Source: Azorinus chamasolen
Lineage: Eukaryota > Mollusca > Bivalvia > Cardiida > Solecurtidae
DNA: 64,000 nt
Assembly (NCBI GenBank): GCA_963576725.1
Contig: OY755241.1
Span: 53,693,955-53,757,954, forward strand
Reading direction: 5' to 3'
Shown here: positions 60,524 through 64,000 of the stretch, piece after piece
Position numbering within the stretch: the first letter of the stretch is position 1
Layout of the letters: every line of letters starts with the position of its first letter
The notes under the pieces: model-generated
Told to the model about the DNA's origin: nothing
The model's database searches: none
What the model saw: only the letters and a program-made list of their open reading frames with translations
Program-made: the position numbers and the translations under genes

Positions 60524-60770
60524 TAACCCATTCCCTGTTCAATAATTATGTAAGAAATTATGAATATTTATTATCTGATTTGTTCTAATGTTAACTTTTC
60601 ATGGAGTTCGTTGGCTTTGACAAACATGCTAGACTTAGATCTATGTCTATGTAAACACCAGTAAGATCTATATAATTTGAAACAGCTCCTATAGGAGGCA
60701 TCTGACCTGGGTTAACTCTATTTGAAAAATGTGTGAAAATGCGCATTTATAGAGTAAAGTGTCAAAGTAG
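60524..60770. mobile_element. A-family MITE, half-core
   Basis: AACCCATTCCCTGTTCAATA, remaining core CAGCTCCTATAGGAGGCATC, end TATAGAGTAAAGTGTCAA. Confidence 0.7.
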
Positions 60771-60854
60771 AGATAATGGAAATTATTAGAACTCATGAAT
60801 ATTTGTAAAAGATTTCATGACATCATTAATATGCTAGCTGAGTTTTCAAATCGT

Positions 60855-61028
60855 AAGATCTTCAGATAACGGTTCGTACCCAAATACTAAACTCATCATT
60901 TCTCCACCAAACCTTATTCGTTATTAAAGAATAGTCTCTCTTCTAAGGAGTGGTCAGAGTATATGGTTTTGAGGAGAAACAAAGGAGCTATTCTTAAAAA
61001 TGTTTAAATGTACGTATCTTATCTAGTT
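60855..61028. mobile_element. D-family hairpin, copy 6 (reverse orientation)
   Basis: GTACCCAAATACTAAACTCA, TTTCTCCACCAAACCTTATT, core partly lost, GGAGAAACAAAGGAGCTATT, end CGTATCTTATCTAG. Confidence 0.75.
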
Positions 61029-61252
61029 GGTATACATTACCTCATAGGCTATTTTAGATACAACCTCTTTGAATAAATCTACCGAAAAGGAGCATTAACT
61101 AGAGAAAAGGATTTTTAGAATTTTGTAGTTTGAAACCATTGTGATAAACCGAGCATTTGCTCCTACAGGAGCAAATGCTCTATTTATTACAACGGTTTCA
61201 CAAAGTGACCTTTACAGAGTCGTCAAAAGTCGTCTATATGAGGGAATGGGTT
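61029..61252. mobile_element. C-family MITE, copy 17
   Basis: TACATTACCTCATAGGCTAT, loop GCTCCTACAGGAGC, end ATGAGGGAATGGGTTCA; both terminal TTAAs mutated. Confidence 0.83.
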
Positions 61253-61639
61253 CATACAGGAGTTAATGCTGTCATTACTGGTACATAAATATTGCGTCGT
61301 ATGTGGGTATTCTCTGTTTGCAAAAACGTATCTAATGGGAAATAGGTAAAAGTAATCTAGTGGCGTTACCCATTAGAATCGAAATAATCTTCATTCAAGC
61401 ATTGTTTACCGGCTCACAAGAAAATACATGTATTTCTTATACGCAGTCAGTTACCACTTACGCCTTCGATCTACATGGTAAAATAACAATACTCAGAACC
61501 AATCCGTGATTTATGAGTCGATAAACCACACTAGAACAAACATAATTTTCTTACTTAACCCATTGTATACTGAATTATAATATTTGACTCCTCCTTCTAT
61601 GAATGTTAATGAAACAAACCACTAAAACAACATATCTTA

Positions 61640-61735
61640 TTGCAGAATATGATTTTTATGACAAACAGTGCAGACCCTGGTCAGAGGGCTCCCACAGAAG
61701 CCCTCTGATCTGGGTCTACATTGTTTGCAAAGTAC
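61640..61735. mobile_element. A-family core fragment
   Basis: GTGCAGACCCTGGTCAGAGG, loop GCTCCCACAGAAGCC, TCTGATCTGGGTCTACATTG; abuts the next element. Confidence 0.7.
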
Positions 61736-61740
61736 TGATA

Positions 61741-63741
61741 CAGTGGTAAATACGCTATTCCTACCCACTTAACGCGTTTCTTACGCGTTACCTAACCGTT
61801 CGTTACCCGTTTCTTAGCCGTTTCGTTAAACGGGTTTCTAACCGTTTGTTTACGCGTTACTTAACGCGTTTCCTAAACGTTTAAGAGCCCGGATGAAAGG
61901 GGAGTAATCATGGACGAAAGGGGGATAATCCTTGATATGGTCTGTCTAATTTACCTGTTGGACACTCCTGATATGTACAATTAAGATCAACAGTATTTAA
62001 ACTTTTAATTCTCGTTTCATTTCCATAAGATCTAGCTAGATCTAGATCTATATTAAAATATAGATCTACAGTCTCATTGCGTTCATCTATGCGTTGTAAA
62101 ATGTCTTTTTTGCAACTGTACGTACAGTACCGTAGCAGATATAGTAGAAGTATTTTACAGTAGATCTATATCATATCAATCTAAACTATCTTTAAAACTA
62201 GAATTTATATTAATCTAAATCTTAAATTGGTCTAAAACGTTTGCATTTAACTTTGTGCTGAGCCATAGATCTACAATTACTCAAAACATAGTTTTCTTGT
62301 ATTTTTGGAGAAGATAACAAATCATACTTTTAGATCATTGTGCACATTATTTGGTATTTCTGTTACGTAATAGTTCGTAACTTCGTTGATAAGAAAGCAG
62401 TGGTGTGGTCACTGTCAAGACCATTGTCCCCAGCTGAGAAAATAGCTAGGGGATTACTGACCGTCTGGCAGCTTTTATAGTATATTTAGGCTGGGTAAAT
62501 AATAAAGTCTTCAACTAAGACAATTTATTTTCATGCATTCATAACAATTATATAGTTAGCTTTTATAAAAAAATATTTGAATGCGGGGAACAAAAGTACT
62601 GACATTTGAAAGCAGTGTAAACACAGACAATATAGCTCCAAAAGCAGGGTGTTGATCAGGGTCTTCACTAGTATTTTCATAGGCCTGATTAAAAATCATC
62701 TAGCAAATTTAAGCCTGGTAATAATGAATGGAATATACAGTTAAACAATGATGGACCATTCCACTTTTAAATTTCGGCATACAAAGGTTTAATCTTCACA
62801 AAGTAACAAAATAATAAGAACGTTTTCATAGTTATATGTGAGCATGAAATATGCCTACTTGTTTAAAACTCTTTAGATTTACCTCATAATGATGAACAGA
62901 ATAGGTTCAGATCAGATTGCTCGGGTTGAAGCCGTTTGATCTTGGGTCTGCACTATTTGCTTATCCCAATACATACACATGGATATAACACTCTAACGCC
63001 TTTGCGAACAGATTAAACCTAGACATGAAGGATCTTCTAGGGGCCGTCGGATCAGGGCCCACTCTTCTTATGAAATTATAAATTAATAGACCTGACTTTA
63101 TTTTCTACAAATATCAAAAAGGCGTGTGCACTTATACCGTTGTTAAATTCAGCAAGATCTAATACATACTCATGATGTCATTTTTTTTCAGACAGAAATA
63201 TTCAAATGGGAAAAGGTTAAGAAATAGAATAGATCTGAATTCTGTAGTAGGTTTATTCATTCTAGATCCCAAATTTGGTGATTTACTTTGTGACAGTTTT
63301 TTATCTGAAATGTAGAAACCTAATCAAAAAGAACTAATTCTTCAATCCATTTGTTTGATATACAGTGGATATCTGATATTATAGCTTTGTACAAACAAAA
63401 TTTAAGAACATATCATTACCTAAATGAGCAAATCGTCGACACTAGCCGGGATTGAACCGTTAAACGTTCGTTGAGTGACGAATCGATTCTTATTTTGGCT
63501 AACCCGTTTCATTCGGACTTTTTTAAAAACGGCTATCATCGATAAGATCAGAAATCTCCGCATGAAACGGAAAACTTATACATCTATCGCAACTTCTCTG
63601 GTATAATCGTTTCTTTACGCGTTTAACGCGTGTAAACCGTTTATCGCGTAACCGTTCGTTAATTGTTCGTTAACCGTTCACTACCCGTTTCTTACGCGTA
63701 GAAAAACGGGTAAATGGGTAGGAATAGCGTATTTACCACTG
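61741..63741. mobile_element. 2,001-bp TA-flanked element with long repeat-rich terminal inverted repeats
   Basis: TA-CAGTGGTAAATACGCTATTC ends, perfect for at least 27 bp, with TA on both sides. Next to each end is an array of short motifs: AACGCGTTTCTTACGCGTTA and CCGTTCGTTACCCGTTTCTT (61770-61880; about 63600-63715). The interior (about 1.7 kb) is AT-rich, includes two decayed A-like hairpins (62895-62965, 63000-63065), and has no readable transposase. A non-autonomous member of a Tc1/mariner-like or other TA-targeting group. Confidence 0.85.
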
Positions 63742-63866
63742 TATACTTTTTCCCACATATAAAGGGTTTACCTTCGGTAACATATGTATTGGATAGTTTA
63801 ATGCCAGATAGATATTTGATTTGGAAGAAATGCACATCTTTCATGCAAAACACACGGTACTTTCAG

Positions 63867-63955
63867 CTAAAAAAACAGACGTTGTAGCAGCATTTGCGAA
63901 CATTGAACCAAAAGTACAGAACGTGGTGACTCAAATAAAAGCCTTTCGGTCAAAC
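63867..63955 (+). CDS. PROM1-like: Prominin exon 10 (last exon in window)
   Basis: Acceptor TACTTTCAG, donor AAC-GTAAGT. With the last base of exon 9 encodes T-KKTDVVAAFANIEPKVQNVV and TQIKAFRSN (29 codons after the split one; phase 1 in, 0 out). Matches the loop 1 IPDRVQ...VVAGIK-type region of prominins. The gene continues beyond the right edge. Confidence 0.9.
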
Positions 63956-64000
63956 GTAAGTAGCTCTAGATTTCCTAGCAAAAATTGAAAATATGTCTGT

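Larger units (their letters stand above)
21568..63955 (+). other. PROM1-like: Prominin-like gene (5' part; continues past the right edge)
   Basis: Prominins are pentaspan glycoproteins of plasma-membrane protrusions and photoreceptor discs that bind cholesterol. Ten coding exons were assigned: 21568-21799, 47611-47663, 49145-49350, 51259-51379, 52037-52109, 54810-54881, 56756-56862, 58120-58185, 60039-60090, 63867-63955. All have AG/GT borders and their phases join without a break, giving 357 residues. Recognition rests on the N-terminal GLGPLFNFARSF stretch (vertebrate prominin: GPIG-type LFEL) and on TM1 GLLFIIIFPFVG followed by a Cys-rich CCCRLCGNCGG turn, the hallmark of the family. TM2 (about 150-172) leads into the first large ectodomain loop. 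The remaining roughly 500 residues (loop 1 end, TM3-5, loop 2) must lie to the right. Intron 1 (25.8 kb) and all later introns are rich in hairpin transposons. Confidence 0.9.

Noticed and set aside
1150..61252. Interstitial telomeric repeats, because TTAACCC/GGGTTAA recurs
   Set aside because: The motif occurs once at each MITE end, is not in tandem and is TTAACCC rather than TTAGGG-type; it is the target site plus terminal CCC.

Overview
The window is animal nuclear DNA. It is AT-rich, genes are sparse, introns are long and use GT-AG splice sites, and most of the sequence consists of short hairpin transposons. The gene families (a lineage-type peptide GPCR pair and a prominin) and the repeat style suggest a lophotrochozoan, most likely a bivalve mollusc. 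That placement is inference; no species marker is visible.

Genes. (1) Two intronless class A GPCR genes lie about 11 kb apart on the + strand (2224-3372 and 14237-15301). They are clearly paralogous along their whole length. (2) The 5' part of a prominin-type pentaspan membrane glycoprotein gene runs from 21568 to beyond the right edge. Ten coding exons join in consistent reading phase to give 357 residues: signal peptide, N-terminal ectodomain, TM1, a Cys-rich cytoplasmic turn, TM2 and part of the first large extracellular loop. Intron 1 is about 25.8 kb. (3) Two transposon coding relics are recognisable: the RNase H/zinc-knuckle end of a non-LTR retrotransposon (12520-12957) and, less certainly, an N-terminal piggyBac-like transposase fragment (7902-8275). 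No other protein gene is convincing; many long open frames are translations of tandem arrays or hairpin elements.

Repeats. Hairpin elements (MITE-like, 150-260 bp) occupy much of the window. I name the families here. TTAA group, with ends TTAA-CCC...GGG-TTAA: A (stem around GATCAGACGG), C (stem around GATAAATAGAGC), E (GACGCCGCC stem), F (GACGCCGAGT stem), G (CCCATGCCCTG subterminal). TA group, with ends TA-CAGTAAAACCTC or TA-CAGTTGAACTTCG: B. Others: D (CTCCACCAAACCC arms), H (TTATAAGC ends), J. The TTAA plus CCC/GGG signature is that of piggyBac-type transposition; the TA plus CAG ends fit the pogo/Tigger branch of Tc1/mariner. Several elements sit inside others with exact TTAA or TA duplications, so the insertion signatures can be read directly. 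Families with unrelated ends share the same central palindrome GCTCCTATAGGAGC, and chimeric elements switch family at or near that point.

Layout. 1-21.5 kb: GPCR pair, a 2-kb foldback (4331-6292), many MITEs, two relics. 21.5-30 kb: prominin exon 1 and MITE-filled intron 1, with a 28/42-bp array interrupted by a tRNA-derived SINE. 30-37 kb: a tandem segmental duplication whose second copy preserves the empty site of a 1.2-kb foldback. 37-49 kb: MITEs, a 33-bp array, a 994-bp foldback with an 8-bp target duplication, a 2.5-kb 44/29-bp minisatellite, exon 2, and a 42-bp array made from one arm of an F hairpin. 49-64 kb: exons 3-10 separated by introns full of hairpins, plus a 2,001-bp TA-flanked element between exons 9 and 10.
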